A stretch of DNA of 64,000 nucleotides, taken from Sideroxydans sp. GTDB taxonomy: Bacteria; Pseudomonadota; Gammaproteobacteria; Burkholderiales; Gallionellaceae. The DNA lies in the NCBI GenBank assembly GCA_028707175.1, contig JAQTUV010000003.1:310001-374000 (forward strand). Reading direction: 5' to 3'. The notes under the pieces were generated by a model, which was not told the DNA's origin, made no database searches, and was given only the letters and a program-made list of their open reading frames with translations. The translations under genes were made by a program, and so were the position numbers. Positions 1 to 11,228 of this stretch are shown here, piece by piece; position 1 is the first letter of the stretch; each line of letters begins with the position of its first letter.

Positions 1-257
1 TAGCCCCCCTCTTTCGCCAACGTGATGACGCCTTGAATGGCGGACTTAGCTTGCGGGCTGTTGTGCCAACAGGTCGAACCCATCATCTGTGAAATCTGAT
101 AAGTCACATCGCTGGGGTTTGCGTCAGCCAATTGCGCCAAGGATGTATAGCCGATCTGTTCCAAACGATTGATGACGGTATCTCCCACCCATTTGACAGC
201 CAACATCTGTCGCCTTTCATCGTCAGAAAAACCGACATGCTTTTTATGCGTCTTCAT
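1..257 (-). CDS. Helix-hairpin-helix protein (3' end at the window edge)
   Basis: This small protein of about 85 residues begins at the ATG at 257-255 and its frame is still open at base 1, where the last two visible bases are TA, so a stop probably lies right at the edge. The sequence starts MKTHKKHVGFSDDERRQML and contains a helix-hairpin-helix-like stretch (residues about 20-50, with GDTVINRLEQIGYTSLAQLA) similar to the small Cdd1/'pathogenicity locus' proteins, which are thought to bind DNA or act as adaptors. Its ATG overlaps the TGA of the TfoX_C-DUF1801 gene upstream (ATGA), so the two are translationally coupled. Function is unknown; the family resemblance is a weak inference from memory. 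Confidence 0.6.
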   Translation of the reverse strand, partial: MKTHKKHVGFSDDERRQMLAVKWVGDTVINRLEQIGYTSLAQLADANPSDVTYQISQMMGSTCWHNSPQAKSAIQGVITLAKEGG

Positions 258-973
258 TTGCAACCTTTTCGAGCGGCACTTTTATCACGGTGATAGGTGA
301 GCGCTGCTGCGATGCAAAATGCTAAAGAATCCATTGGGACCTCATCTGCTTCGTTGAACACAATGGCGCGGTTCCCTTCGAATTTAAACTCTCGGTGAAA
401 CAGGGTACGAAAAGTTTCGATGAGGTTGGTCTGGCAGTGAAAATACAGTGCGTATTGCGCAGGTGCCGATTTTTTCCAACCTAGGCGAATCGTGCTGCCA
501 CTCTTATTGATCGTGAGGTAAGCCGGCTCCCCCCATTTGAGTGTCTCTGCCAGCGCCCCGACTCCTTCCGTCTCGGCAGCAATTTGGTAGATCAATTCAC
601 GCAAAGTGAGCAGCTTGATACGTATGCGTGGCGGGTAAGAATCAAAGACCTTAGCGACCGCCCCGCTTCCAAAGTCCAGTCTGCCCAGCGTCACTTGAGA
701 GGCTTGCATCTCTTGTGAAATGCCCGTCTCGACATCCTCCAACTCCAGCAGCAAACGCAGACGCTCATGTTTCGCCACTTGCTGCCAATGCTGCCCACTC
801 AGCGCTCCTTCCATCGCCCAGAGCAGATTGAGGCTTACATTCCCAACGCGCTTCACTTTCACATAGGCACGCACCGCGCCCAATTCGCGTAATTGTTCAA
901 TCGTAACGATGCCGGCCAGCGCCAACATCTGCTGTGACTTGGGGCCAAAATTGGGCAGGTCTGCAATGTTCAT
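254..973 (-). CDS. TfoX C-terminal domain fused to DUF1801 domain
   Basis: This 239-residue protein has two parts. Residues about 5-80 match the TfoX C-terminal domain, a helix-hairpin-helix-like fold (LPNFGPKSQQMLALAGI, then the conserved SLNLLWAMEGAL and HWQQVAKHER). Residues about 100-235 match DUF1801 (LKWGEPAYLTI, the IRLGWKK strand, and a phenylalanine-rich C-terminal sheet). TfoX proteins are linked to competence regulation, but the N-terminal TfoX domain is absent here, so no competence role should be assumed. DUF1801 proteins are small alpha/beta proteins of unknown biochemical role. Start and stop each overlap a neighbour by ATGA, so three genes form one translationally coupled unit. 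I see both domains clearly; what they do together is unknown. Confidence 0.75.
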   Translation of the reverse strand: MNIADLPNFGPKSQQMLALAGIVTIEQLRELGAVRAYVKVKRVGNVSLNLLWAMEGALSGQHWQQVAKHERLRLLLELEDVETGISQEMQASQVTLGRLDFGSGAVAKVFDSYPPRIRIKLLTLRELIYQIAAETEGVGALAETLKWGEPAYLTINKSGSTIRLGWKKSAPAQYALYFHCQTNLIETFRTLFHREFKFEGNRAIVFNEADEVPMDSLAFCIAAALTYHRDKSAARKGCK

Positions 974-1389
974 TTGTCGGCTCGTTTACTGCGCATGGCA
1001 AAATATTTCTGCATCTTTTTATCATTGACGAAACGCTGGTATTCCTTGCTTTCGACGGCATACAAAGCGATCTTTCCTTGTGCGTCGTAATGCACTCCCC
1101 ATCCATACTTCTTGGTCAATGGTGAAGCTCGCATACAGGCGTGGGGTTTGGCGAAGAAGGCATCCCACAGCGCACGACGTTGCGCTTGTAACGCGTGTTC
1201 GGAGATTTGATTGCGCATCGCGTTCACAGCGAACTGCAATTCATCCAAGGTGTAGCAGTAGGGATGCACGGAGAGTAATTCGTATTCGATGCTAGCGATG
1301 CTGCGTTTGTCCGCCTTGTCTTGCGGGATGATGGATGTCCTTGTGGGTGAATCGGGAGCAATTTCGATGAATTGATTGACGGGGTTCAT
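970..1389 (-). CDS. DUF6157 family protein
   Basis: A 139-residue cytoplasmic protein without signal peptide or membrane segment. It carries the DUF6157 pattern: an N-terminal N-x-FIEIAPDSPT segment, IASIEYELLSVHPYCYT in the middle, and near the C-terminus ASPLTKKYGWGVHYD followed by ESKEYQRF and AMRSKR. The family is widespread, unstudied and has no assigned activity. The ATG at 1389 has a GGAG ribosome-binding site five bases upstream. The stop overlaps the start of the TfoX_C-DUF1801 gene by ATGA, so the genes are cotranslated. The family call rests on remembered motif similarity; no function can be offered. Confidence 0.75.
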   Translation of the reverse strand: MNPVNQFIEIAPDSPTRTSIIPQDKADKRSIASIEYELLSVHPYCYTLDELQFAVNAMRNQISEHALQAQRRALWDAFFAKPHACMRASPLTKKYGWGVHYDAQGKIALYAVESKEYQRFVNDKKMQKYFAMRSKRADK

Positions 1390-1428
1390 AGCAGCTCCGT
1401 GAGATTGAGGTGGCAGTATGCAGATGCG

Positions 1429-1452
1429 CTACTGACAACGTATTGTCAGTAG
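1429..1452. other. Hairpin between two genes
   Basis: Perfect 10-bp inverted repeat CTACTGACAA / TTGTCAGTAG around a CGTA loop, in the 66 bases between the winged-helix gene and the DUF6157 gene. No T-run follows on either strand, so it is not a classical intrinsic terminator; it may be a processing or protein-binding site. Confidence 0.5.
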
Positions 1453-1455
1453 CCT

Positions 1456-2523
1456 TCAACTCTCAAGATTGATCTGCATCGCCATGAATGCGCCGTAACG
1501 CGTAGCCGCTTGTTTGAAGGCAGGCATTTCCGCTGTTTTCAACTTATCGAACGGCATGGTGTTAATGGAGATGGCATTCTTTTTAACGGTGCGCTTCCAT
1601 GTGCCAAGCACTTGCCCATCGATGACGATGGTAGAAGCGAACATACCATTCCCCCCGGGGCATATCTTGTCCGCATGTTGCGGATCAAGCACGACACTGC
1701 GGTCTTGATAGCCCAAGATATATTCGTCGAAGCCGGGTAATGCGAATGCGCGGACTTTCTCTTTCGGCAAGGTGATGTCGGGCGGCATCCAATACACCGT
1801 CTTACCCACCGTCTCTGAGATCAACTTAACTTTGATGTCTTCGAAGCCTGCGCGCGCTTCTGTTGCACTCAAGCCTGACCACCAGATGAAATCTTTGAGG
1901 GTCGCGGGGCCTCGGCTGCTGAAATAGCGCCATGCCAATTCCGCCAACGCTTCGTCGCGTGTCTTAGTTTTGACGGGCTTCACCCACTCTTCCAACAAGG
2001 CGTAGTTCTGCTCTTTCGCATCCGTGGAGGCAAGGCAGATGAGGCCGTGCAGCGCGGCGTTCCACAGGATGTGATAACCGCGCTGACCTTCGACAGAGAT
2101 ACCTGCCGCTTGCAGTGCGGCGTACATCTCGTCGCGGTTCTTTTGCTTACCGCCTTGCAATGTCTGTATGAATACTTGATGGCAACGGGCGAGTGTCTTG
2201 TCGTCTAGCTCCAAAGCATCGCGCCGCTTCTGACTGCCGGATAGATTCTTGGGAGAGGTGAGGGAGAGCATCCAACGGACATCTTCTGCCGCGACCACAT
2301 GGAGCGTGCCGCGCATGGGCCAAGTACGGAGGATATTACCTTCGTCAAAAGCGCGATCCACATCGCTTTGCACCGCATCTGGCAAACGTAAGCCGATAGA
2401 CCATTTCACACCAGGTAGGTCTTGCCCTTGCATACCGCCTAGATGCGCGACGATCTGCGCTGGCGTTGCGAGACGCTGATTGGAGATTTGCTGTTGATAC
2501 AAGCGGAGTGCGGCGATGTTCAC
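1456..2523 (-). CDS. AlkZ-like winged-helix DNA-binding protein (HTH_42)
   Basis: A 355-residue protein of the winged-helix HTH_42 superfamily that includes AlkZ and YcaQ, DNA glycosylases that remove alkylated bases or open interstrand crosslinks. Seen in the sequence: the N-terminal LRLYQQQISNQRL helix, the GGMQGQDLPGVKWSIGLR segment near residues 29-46, a WPMRGTLHVV segment near 68-77, and the C-terminal GFDEYILGYQDRS and GTWKRT motifs typical of these proteins. The QGQ in the first segment fits the Q-x-Q signature reported as catalytic in AlkZ. The start is GTG at 2523, supported by AAGGAG five bases upstream. Family placement is good; actual glycosylase activity is inference. Confidence 0.75.
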   Translation of the reverse strand: MNIAALRLYQQQISNQRLATPAQIVAHLGGMQGQDLPGVKWSIGLRLPDAVQSDVDRAFDEGNILRTWPMRGTLHVVAAEDVRWMLSLTSPKNLSGSQKRRDALELDDKTLARCHQVFIQTLQGGKQKNRDEMYAALQAAGISVEGQRGYHILWNAALHGLICLASTDAKEQNYALLEEWVKPVKTKTRDEALAELAWRYFSSRGPATLKDFIWWSGLSATEARAGFEDIKVKLISETVGKTVYWMPPDITLPKEKVRAFALPGFDEYILGYQDRSVVLDPQHADKICPGGNGMFASTIVIDGQVLGTWKRTVKKNAISINTMPFDKLKTAEMPAFKQAATRYGAFMAMQINLES

Positions 2524-2551
2524 GTGAACTCCTTCACAAAATCTGATGACG

Positions 2552-3037
2552 CTATCTGTCTGCTTTGATCGGACGCGCCGTGGTGATAAACGTCAGTGCA
2601 GGACCGCCGCCTTTAATGTCCGCGTGGACAGCTTCGACCACGGGTGGATTAGTAGCCAATCCTGCATCCCACTGGATGATAAAGTTGGCTCCAGATCCCC
2701 CTTCAGATTCTTTACGCTCAACAAATAGTTCGAGTGTCCCCATCGCACCGATCTCCACAGGCTTGGACAGAAATTCTTTGAGCAATTTTCCGTCGGTACT
2801 GTAGTAACGCGCAGTGGTGATACGAATGGATGTCTTGAGGCTGGTGTTGCGTATGCTGACCAAGGCGGAGACTTGAGATTTGACGGGGTACTTGCCATCG
2901 ACGATTTTGTTGCCATGCCAAATGTGGGAGTAAATAGGCAAGTACAAGGTCTGACCTTGAGATAGCTCATCTGCTGCATTAGCTCTGCCCATACTGATCG
3001 TTAGTAGCAGTACGAACAACATCCATACGTTCTTCAT
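2552..3037 (-). CDS. Exported DUF3124 protein
   Basis: A 161-residue protein with an N-terminal signal peptide (MKNVWMLFVLLLTISMGRANA, cleavage expected after ANA at residue 21), so it is probably periplasmic. The mature part matches DUF3124: LYLPIYSHIWHGN, then LVSIRNTS, ARYYSTDGKLLKEFL and a C-terminal VEAVHAD segment. The family is of beta-sandwich type with no known activity. The ATG has GGAG eight bases upstream. It lies just downstream of, and in the same direction as, the potassium channel gene with a 22-bp gap, which suggests cotranscription. Confidence 0.75.
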   Translation of the reverse strand: MKNVWMLFVLLLTISMGRANAADELSQGQTLYLPIYSHIWHGNKIVDGKYPVKSQVSALVSIRNTSLKTSIRITTARYYSTDGKLLKEFLSKPVEIGAMGTLELFVERKESEGGSGANFIIQWDAGLATNPPVVEAVHADIKGGGPALTFITTARPIKADR

Positions 3038-3059
3038 ATTCTCTACTCCGCTCCAAGTA

Positions 3060-4079
3060 TCAACTTTTTACGATATCTTCCATACGCGCACGAGCTGCAA
3101 CAGAGGCCATGACCATGAGCACATCTCCACCATGAAGCAGGTAATCCGTATTAGGTTTGAAATACCACTTTCCTTGCGTATTCACAGCCATAACTAAGCA
3201 GTCGTGATTATCTTGATAGAACAAGTCCAAAGGCTTTCCATGAAAACGTCCTGGGATAATAAATTCTTCCATCCGCAGGTCACCTTCTGCTTTGGTAATT
3301 TCATCGATAAAGCCTGCAACGTTCGGACTTACCATGGCTGAGACCATGCGCACACCGCCTGTAAAGTCTGGTGAGACGATTTCGTCCGCCCCCGCACTCT
3401 TGATCTTGACCACGTTCTTCATATCATGGCAACGCGCAATGACACGCACATCTGGATTGAGTTGCTTTGCACTCAAACTGATAACCAAGTTCTGATTATC
3501 TTCGTGCGCGACGGCAAAGATGCCAACAGCATGTTTGATACCCGCCGCCAATAACACTTCATTATCTGTGGCGTCCCCCAACACATAGAGTTGGGCGGGA
3601 TGCTGAGAAACGTAATGTTCAAGATTGGCCTTGTTCATATCCACCATGACAAAGTGTCGCCCCGTAATGGCGAGTTCGTGCGCAACATTACTGCCGATCT
3701 GCCCCATGCCGCACACGATGTAGTGTCCCTTCAACTGCCCGATCTTCTTTTCCATTTTTTTTCTCCGCCTGACTTCATTGAATTCGCCTTCCAGCATGAA
3801 TGCTGTCACAGCCGATAGGGCATAGCCCAATATACCCATTCCCGCGAGTGCGATGAAGATGGTGAACAGCCTGCCGTATTCATAATCCGTGACATCCACG
3901 ATCTCACCATAACCAATGGTGGCAACCGTGATGAAGGTCATGTAGAAACAATCCAACCAAGAATATTGATCACCTCCCAGCCAGCGATAGCCAATAGTGC
4001 CAACCAACATCACCAATATCGCTGCCAGTAAAGACCACAGCAGGTTGCGTGTCGTTGTTGAGAGTTGTTCTTTCATCAT
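3060..4079 (-). CDS. Two-TM potassium channel with RCK (TrkA-N) domain
   Basis: A 339-residue inner-membrane ion channel subunit. Two transmembrane helices (about 12-31 and 71-95) flank a pore loop with the selectivity filter TIGYG at about residues 54-58. A cytoplasmic RCK domain follows, with a Rossmann nucleotide-binding motif ([10 protein letters not shown], about 122-131), the acidic VMVDMN strand end and a later TrkA-C-like part ([14 protein letters not shown]). Such MthK/Kch-type channels let K+ pass and are gated by Ca2+, nucleotides or other ligands; the ligand cannot be read from the sequence. The start ATGA overlaps the stop of the peptide deformylase gene, so the channel is translated downstream of def. 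Confidence 0.88.
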   Translation of the reverse strand: MMKEQLSTTTRNLLWSLLAAILVMLVGTIGYRWLGGDQYSWLDCFYMTFITVATIGYGEIVDVTDYEYGRLFTIFIALAGMGILGYALSAVTAFMLEGEFNEVRRRKKMEKKIGQLKGHYIVCGMGQIGSNVAHELAITGRHFVMVDMNKANLEHYVSQHPAQLYVLGDATDNEVLLAAGIKHAVGIFAVAHEDNQNLVISLSAKQLNPDVRVIARCHDMKNVVKIKSAGADEIVSPDFTGGVRMVSAMVSPNVAGFIDEITKAEGDLRMEEFIIPGRFHGKPLDLFYQDNHDCLVMAVNTQGKWYFKPNTDYLLHGGDVLMVMASVAARARMEDIVKS

Positions 4080-4609
4080 TCGTCTTGCGCGTTCTGGTTG
4101 GGGAACAATACATCAGAGAAACCGAAATTGCGCATGTCGCGTATTCGCATCGGATATAGGACACCTTCCAGATGGTCACATTCATGCTGCACCACACGCG
4201 CATGAAATCCACTGACTGTGCGATCAATCACAGCACCATTTTCATCGCGTCCTTGATAGCGCAAACGGGTGTAACGCGGCACTAGTCCTCGCATGCCAGG
4301 TACGCTCAAGCACCCTTCCCACCCCTCCTCCATCTCGTCTGACAAGGGCGTAATAATGGGATTGATCAGCACAGTTTGTGGTACGGACTCTGCATCGGGA
4401 TAACGCGGATTGGCATTCACCTCAAAGATAACCACGCGCAAACTGACGCCGATCTGCGGTGCAGCTAAACCGACACCGTCCAATTCGTGCATGGTGTCGC
4501 GCATATCCGCCAGCAAGACTCGCAGTTCTGGGCTATCAAAATTAGTGATGGGTTCGGCGCGCTGCAACAAGCGCGGATCTCCCATGCGAAGGACGAGCTT
4601 AGATGCCAT
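4076..4609 (-). CDS. def: Peptide deformylase
   Basis: Removes the formyl group from the N-terminal methionine of nascent proteins. At 177 residues it has the usual length, and all three deformylase motifs are present: [10 protein letters not shown] (45-54), EGCLSVPG (98-105, Cys100 as metal ligand) and QHECDHLEG (141-149, His142, Glu143 and His146 of the HExxH site). The gene is not next to fmt, as it usually is; instead it overlaps the phosphorylase gene by 11 bp and the potassium channel gene by ATGA. It may therefore be a second deformylase copy, with the fmt-linked one elsewhere; that cannot be decided from this window. Confidence 0.95.
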   Translation of the reverse strand: MASKLVLRMGDPRLLQRAEPITNFDSPELRVLLADMRDTMHELDGVGLAAPQIGVSLRVVIFEVNANPRYPDAESVPQTVLINPIITPLSDEMEEGWEGCLSVPGMRGLVPRYTRLRYQGRDENGAVIDRTVSGFHARVVQHECDHLEGVLYPMRIRDMRNFGFSDVLFPNQNAQDE

Positions 4610-5345
4610 CGCGCTCTACCACGCCTTCCAAAATTTTGCGCACACGCGCCATCGCAGGTTGAGCGAATGTACCAATCTCATCCAACGGAATAGCTTTCAC
4701 ACTCGCACCACGTCCAGCTGCATAGTTCACCACGACGGTAATAGCGGCATATTCCAAGCCCAGTTCACGCGCCAACGCGGCTTCCGGCATACCCGTCATG
4801 CCGACCATATCTGCGCCGTCTCGTTCAAGACGATCAACTTCCGCCGCTGTCTCCAAACGAGGGCCTTGGGTGACGGCATACACGCCACCGTTGAGACACG
4901 CTTCGCCCGCACTTTTTGCAGCCTCCAAGATGCGGCAGCGTAATGATTCGGTATAGGGCAAGGTGAAATCGATATGCGTAACCGAGTTCTCGCGGCCATC
5001 AAAAATAGTAAATGATCTGCCATGGGTGTAGTCGATGAGTTGGTCTGGCACAACCAAGGTGCCCGGAACAAGGTCTGCGCGAATACCACCAACCGATGCG
5101 ACAGCGATGACGCGCTTCGCACCTTGATCACGCAATGCCCACAGATTGGCGCGATAGTTGACCATATGCGGCGGGATGGTGTGGCCGTAACCGTGACGCG
5201 CGATGAACATAACTTCGTGTTCGTTTATGGTGCCAAACGTCATCGGGCCTGAGGGTTCGCCATACGGCGTGCGCATCACCTGCCGATGCGTAATCTTGAG
5301 ATTGCCAAGTTGGTTAAGACCTGTACCGCCAATGATTGCCAGCAT
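4599..5345 (-). CDS. S-methyl-5'-thioinosine / thioadenosine phosphorylase
   Basis: A 248-residue purine nucleoside phosphorylase of the MTAP family, which cleaves the methylthio-nucleoside left by polyamine and homoserine-lactone synthesis to a free base plus methylthioribose-1-phosphate. Seen: GGTGL near the N-terminus (phosphate binding), [49 protein letters not shown] and [15 protein letters not shown] with the base-binding C-terminal VVVNYAAG. In Pseudomonas the homologous enzyme prefers methylthioinosine, giving hypoxanthine. The next gene upstream is a hypoxanthine phosphoribosyltransferase, only two bases away, which fits a salvage pair producing and then reusing hypoxanthine. Substrate choice is inference from that context. 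Confidence 0.88.
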   Translation of the reverse strand: MLAIIGGTGLNQLGNLKITHRQVMRTPYGEPSGPMTFGTINEHEVMFIARHGYGHTIPPHMVNYRANLWALRDQGAKRVIAVASVGGIRADLVPGTLVVPDQLIDYTHGRSFTIFDGRENSVTHIDFTLPYTESLRCRILEAAKSAGEACLNGGVYAVTQGPRLETAAEVDRLERDGADMVGMTGMPEAALARELGLEYAAITVVVNYAAGRGASVKAIPLDEIGTFAQPAMARVRKILEGVVERDGI

Positions 5346-5347
5346 GA

Positions 5348-5895
5348 TTAGTTTTCCTTTACCGCATAAATCGCGGGCAGATTACGCCACGCACCGTGAA
5401 TATCCATTCCGAAACCGAAGACGAAACGATCTGCTAATTCCAAGCCAACAAAATCGGCTTGGATAGGTTTTACCTTGCCATGAAGTTTGTCTGCAAACAC
5501 AGCGCAGTAAAATTTTGTCGCGCCTAATTCCATCACACGTTGCTTGATGGCTTGCATGGTATGGCCTTCATCAAGAATATCGTCCAACACCAACACCACT
5601 TTGCCCTTCACGTTTTCGCGCGGAGCAACTTTCCAGTGCAACTCGCCCCCCTGCTTATCGTTGCCGTAGCGAGAGACATGTAGATAATCGAAGTCCAAAG
5701 GAAAATCCAACATCGGCAGCAACTGTCCTGTGAAGATCACTGCGCCACCCATCACCGAGAGCACCAATGGGTGCTGATCTGCCAAGGTACGATTGATTTC
5801 ATCAGCCACTTTCTTGAGGGCGGCTTGTACTTGTTCCGCACTGTGAAGTAGGTCTGCTTCCGCCAAGATCGTCTTGGCCTGTTGATTGGTCAACA

Positions 5896-5896
<1 letters not shown>
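5348..5896 (-). CDS. hpt: Hypoxanthine-guanine phosphoribosyltransferase
   Basis: Joins hypoxanthine or guanine to PRPP to make IMP or GMP. The PRPP-binding loop VLVLDDILDEGHTM is intact, and the N-terminal VMGGAVIFTGQL and C-terminal ADRFVFGFGMD segments fit the family. I place the start at the ATG at 5896 (MLTNQQAK): GGGAG lies eight bases upstream and the ATG overlaps the ligA stop as TGATG. A longer reading from the ATG at 5911 adds five residues but lacks a ribosome-binding site. The gene is coupled to ligA upstream and to the thioinosine phosphorylase downstream, a purine salvage pair. Confidence 0.92.
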
Positions 5897-7938
<2,042 letters not shown>

Positions 7939-9000
7939 TTACGAGAACAACCGAAGTGCCTGTGGACTGCCGGGCAATACGCCGCCCTTCTGCATACGCT
8001 GTTCAACCGATTCAACCTGCGCGCGAATTTGCACCAGCGCGGTTTGTGTCAACGTAACTCGCTGATCATCCACTAGGCTTCCGCGTAAGTTGATCGCTAA
8101 GGTAGTAGCCAACTTAGTCATCTCGTCAAAACGCTGTGTAGGCTTATTTACACGTGGGATGTCGAGCAACAAGGTAAGACTATCCACGCGTACTTGCTCT
8201 AAGGTGTGATGTTGGAATGGCGTGCCGTCCGAAATACCTAGTGTAAAAAGCGTCGCACCTGTTTCGTCGAACTGATGGAACGTGCCATCCGCTTGTAACG
8301 TCATCCCGACTGTTTGAGCTGCACTGGCAACTTCGCTCGCAAACAATGTGCGTGCTTCATTAGGCAAAATGTTGATGCCGATGATCTGATCAACATCAGC
8401 ACAAAACTTATCTAGATCGATCGCTTTGTATAGCGCTTCTTCAATCAGCGGCAACATCATGTCCGCATCCAATTTACGGCCGATGTCACTCAACAGTGAG
8501 CGAAAGTCAGACAATCGTGTGTCGGTAATAGCCCCGTTACGATCAACCAATTGCAAGCCGATCTTGATCTCGCTATAGGAAACATTACTTTCAGGGATGA
8601 GCCGCTCCCAAGCGCCTGTATTCGCATTGCAACCAAAGGTATGCACTGTCTTTCCGTAGTCGAATCGGCGTTGCCAGAATCCATCCAATGCGTTTGCATT
8701 GATTGGGAATTTGGGCAGAACGGTTACGATGAAATCTGACTTTTCATCGAGTTGGGAGAATATCTCGACAGGCTCGGCGATGAAGTGATTAACGGGTGAG
8801 GCTTCTTTAACGATATCTTGAGGCGGAACTTGGGGCGAGTTAGGCGCTGGCTTGACCATTGCCTTTACTGTCGCCGCCTGAGTTTCGTAGTCTTTGTTAA
8901 GACGTCGACGATAACGCCACTGCTGCCAGTGACCATAGACATAGACTAGAACGACAACGATGCCGCCAATACTCAATAGACTTAGTTGGAATTCACTCAT
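7939..9000 (-). CDS. zipA: Cell division protein ZipA (FtsZ-binding)
   Basis: A 353-residue membrane-anchored division protein. An N-terminal transmembrane helix (about residues 7-24, LLSIGGIVVVLVYVYGHW) is followed by a basic stretch, a proline-containing linker and a C-terminal domain from about residue 190 (DADMMLPLIEE to the end) that fits the ZipA FtsZ-binding domain, with the FHQFDETGATLFTLG and HHTLEQVRVDSLTLLLDIPRV segments. ZipA ties the Z-ring to the inner membrane. Sequence conservation is low in betaproteobacteria, but position immediately before ligA supports the name. The 82 bases between its start and nagZ hold no clear terminator. Confidence 0.85.
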   Translation of the reverse strand: MSEFQLSLLSIGGIVVVLVYVYGHWQQWRYRRRLNKDYETQAATVKAMVKPAPNSPQVPPQDIVKEASPVNHFIAEPVEIFSQLDEKSDFIVTVLPKFPINANALDGFWQRRFDYGKTVHTFGCNANTGAWERLIPESNVSYSEIKIGLQLVDRNGAITDTRLSDFRSLLSDIGRKLDADMMLPLIEEALYKAIDLDKFCADVDQIIGINILPNEARTLFASEVASAAQTVGMTLQADGTFHQFDETGATLFTLGISDGTPFQHHTLEQVRVDSLTLLLDIPRVNKPTQRFDEMTKLATTLAINLRGSLVDDQRVTLTQTALVQIRAQVESVEQRMQKGGVLPGSPQALRLFS

Positions 9001-9082
9001 AGTGTAACGCGCTAAAAATGATAAGTATGACAGCTCGGATTATCGCATTTCTACAGGCCGTAAGGTGCGACCACAGCGGCAA

Positions 9083-10135
9083 TCAAACCAAGGGTAAAAC
9101 TCCCTCAGAGACGCCGATCTTGCTGATGTCTTGTAGGTCCTTGATGAATTCCGGGTCTTCATGCAATTGAGATAAAGTTTTGGGATGATGCTTGCCGTGC
9201 ATCTGGACTAAACGTAGCTTGCTAGCCGCAGGCATGTCCCATTTCAACCCTGCGAGCAATTCATCCGCAGATTCAGGTTTATTGCACACCAACACCATGT
9301 CTGCCCCTGCATTCAATGAAGCTTCTGCTCGTTGCACGATCCCACCCGCAACTGTGGCGCCTTCCATGCTGAGGTCATCGCTGAAGATACACCCTTCGAA
9401 ACCCAACTCGCCTCGCAAAATATCCTTCAACCATATTTTGGAAAATCCAGCTGGACGTGGATCAACTTTGGGATAGATCACGTGTGCCGGCATCACAGCA
9501 GTCAGTCCAAAATTCACCATCTGACGGAATGGGATGAGGTCGCATAATTCAATGTCGGTATAGCTTCGTTCATCCACGGGAATCTCAAGGTGCGAATCCG
9601 CACAAACGTAACCATGCCCCGGGAAATGCTTGCCGACGGTTGGCATACCACCTTGCTTCAAGCCCATCAACAGGCTATGCGCCAAATCAGCAATAGTGTG
9701 GGGATCAGTATGAAATGCGCGATCACCAATCACGCTACTTGCACCGTAATCGACGTCCAGCACGGGCGTAAAACTAAAATCGACGCCACAAGCACGCAAT
9801 TCAGATGCCATCACATAACCCACTTGTTGGGCCAGATGCTTGGCTTTTTTCGGCGAGTGTTCATATATCTTGCCCAGTTCGCGCATGGGCGGGATACGCG
9901 TAAAACCTGTACGGAAGCGCTGTACCCGCCCTCCTTCATGATCAACTGATATCAACAAAGGCGGCGTACGTAGCGCACGGATGCTCGCCGTCAATTCAGC
10001 AAGCTGGCTGGGCGATTCATAGTTACGGGAAAACAAAATGACGCCACCCACCAGAGGATGACGCAAGCGAGCCTCATCTTCAGGCGTAAGCGTCTTACCT
10101 AACACGTCCAACATCACTGGTCCGTTACCCATCAA
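9083..10135 (-). CDS. nagZ: Beta-N-acetylhexosaminidase (peptidoglycan recycling)
   Basis: A cytoplasmic glycoside hydrolase family 3 enzyme that removes N-acetylglucosamine from anhydro-muropeptides during cell-wall recycling. Seen: [23 protein letters not shown], the catalytic signature [18 protein letters not shown] (about 166-183) containing the His-Asp pair, and the nucleophile region [10 protein letters not shown]. 350 residues is normal for the single-domain form. The start overlaps the acpS stop; MM offers two starts three bases apart. It is the last gene of the lepA-to-nagZ run. Confidence 0.95.
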   Translation of the reverse strand: MMGNGPVMLDVLGKTLTPEDEARLRHPLVGGVILFSRNYESPSQLAELTASIRALRTPPLLISVDHEGGRVQRFRTGFTRIPPMRELGKIYEHSPKKAKHLAQQVGYVMASELRACGVDFSFTPVLDVDYGASSVIGDRAFHTDPHTIADLAHSLLMGLKQGGMPTVGKHFPGHGYVCADSHLEIPVDERSYTDIELCDLIPFRQMVNFGLTAVMPAHVIYPKVDPRPAGFSKIWLKDILRGELGFEGCIFSDDLSMEGATVAGGIVQRAEASLNAGADMVLVCNKPESADELLAGLKWDMPAASKLRLVQMHGKHHPKTLSQLHEDPEFIKDLQDISKIGVSEGVLPLV

Positions 10136-10515
10136 TCTTTCCTTTCAAGAATCACAAAGGCCACCGCTGTATCCCGCTCATCGCTGATACTTAAATGGTG
10201 GTGTGAGATGTTTAATTCATCGAGACGCTGTTTGAGTTCTGCATCAAACAGGAAAATAGGCTTACCTAAATCATCATGACTGACGGTGAGATTGCGCATG
10301 GTCACGGGATGACGTAGCCCCTGTCCTGTAGCCTTCGCAAACGCTTCTTTGGCCGCAAAACGCTTGGCTAAAAAACGTGCAGTTTGCGTAGTGGTGGCAA
10401 ATTCAAGTAACTCACTGGCACTTAATATCTTGTGCGCAAACGTTATGCCGTGCCGCGCCACTGCGGCTTCAATGCGCGCCACTGCAACAATGTCAGTGCC
10501 GATGCCGAAGATCAT
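10132..10515 (-). CDS. acpS: Holo-[acyl-carrier-protein] synthase
   Basis: Transfers 4'-phosphopantetheine from CoA to a serine of acyl carrier protein, activating it for fatty acid synthesis. The 127-residue protein has the AcpS signatures [13 protein letters not shown] (Asp8, Mg2+ ligand) and [17 protein letters not shown] (Glu57 region). It overlaps pdxJ by ATGA and nagZ by a few bases; the pdxJ-acpS pairing is the classical order. Confidence 0.95.
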   Translation of the reverse strand: MIFGIGTDIVAVARIEAAVARHGITFAHKILSASELLEFATTTQTARFLAKRFAAKEAFAKATGQGLRHPVTMRNLTVSHDDLGKPIFLFDAELKQRLDELNISHHHLSISDERDTAVAFVILERKD

Positions 10516-11228
10516 GAAACAAGAAGCGCCTTCATCTTTTTCACGGCTTGTTCCAGCCCGATAAATACGGCCTCGGCGACGATGGCATGTCCGATGTTCA
10601 GTTCGGCGATATGGGGAATGGCAGCGATGGCTTGTACGTTGTGATAATGAAGACCATGCCCCGCATTCACTTGCAAGCCGATGCTATGGCCATAAGCAAC
10701 AGCGCGTTGAATACGCGCCAGTTCTGCATCACGTGTCGGGACGCTATCGGCGTCGGCATATTTTCCCGTGTGAATTTCTACGACGGGTGCACCTGCTTTT
10801 TTGGCAGCATCCAATTGCTTTTCATCTGCATCAATGAAGAGGGAAACACGAATGCCTGCCTCGGTGCAGCGTTGAGTAGCGCGTTGCACTGCAGCAAAAT
10901 GTTTGATGACATCCAAGCCGCCCTCTGTTGTCAGTTCTTCACGCTTCTCGGGGACTAAGCAAATGTCATGTGGCTTCACGCGAACTGCGTTATCGATCAT
11001 TTCGTCAGTGACTGCACATTCAAGGTTCATGCGTGTTTGCAGCATGCCGCGAAGCACATCCACATCCGCATCTTGGATGTGGCGGCGATCTTCGCGCAGA
11101 TGAATCGTGATGGCGTCTGCCCCTGCTTCTTCGCAAACAAGTGCGGCACGTACGAGGTTGGGGTAACGCGCACCTCGCGCTTGGCGCAAGGTGGCAACGT
11201 GGTCGATGTTAAGTCCGAGTTTGATCAT
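10512..11228 (-). CDS. pdxJ: Pyridoxine 5'-phosphate synthase
   Basis: Condenses 1-deoxyxylulose-5-phosphate with aminoacetone phosphate to form pyridoxine 5'-phosphate, the ring-closing step of vitamin B6 synthesis. 238 residues, TIM barrel. Seen: [15 protein letters not shown] at the N-terminus, [14 protein letters not shown] (active-site His and Arg), [17 protein letters not shown] and the phosphate-binding [10 protein letters not shown]. Both ends overlap neighbours (recO upstream by ATGA, acpS downstream), consistent with one polycistronic message. Confidence 0.97.
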   Translation of the reverse strand: MIKLGLNIDHVATLRQARGARYPNLVRAALVCEEAGADAITIHLREDRRHIQDADVDVLRGMLQTRMNLECAVTDEMIDNAVRVKPHDICLVPEKREELTTEGGLDVIKHFAAVQRATQRCTEAGIRVSLFIDADEKQLDAAKKAGAPVVEIHTGKYADADSVPTRDAELARIQRAVAYGHSIGLQVNAGHGLHYHNVQAIAAIPHIAELNIGHAIVAEAVFIGLEQAVKKMKALLVS

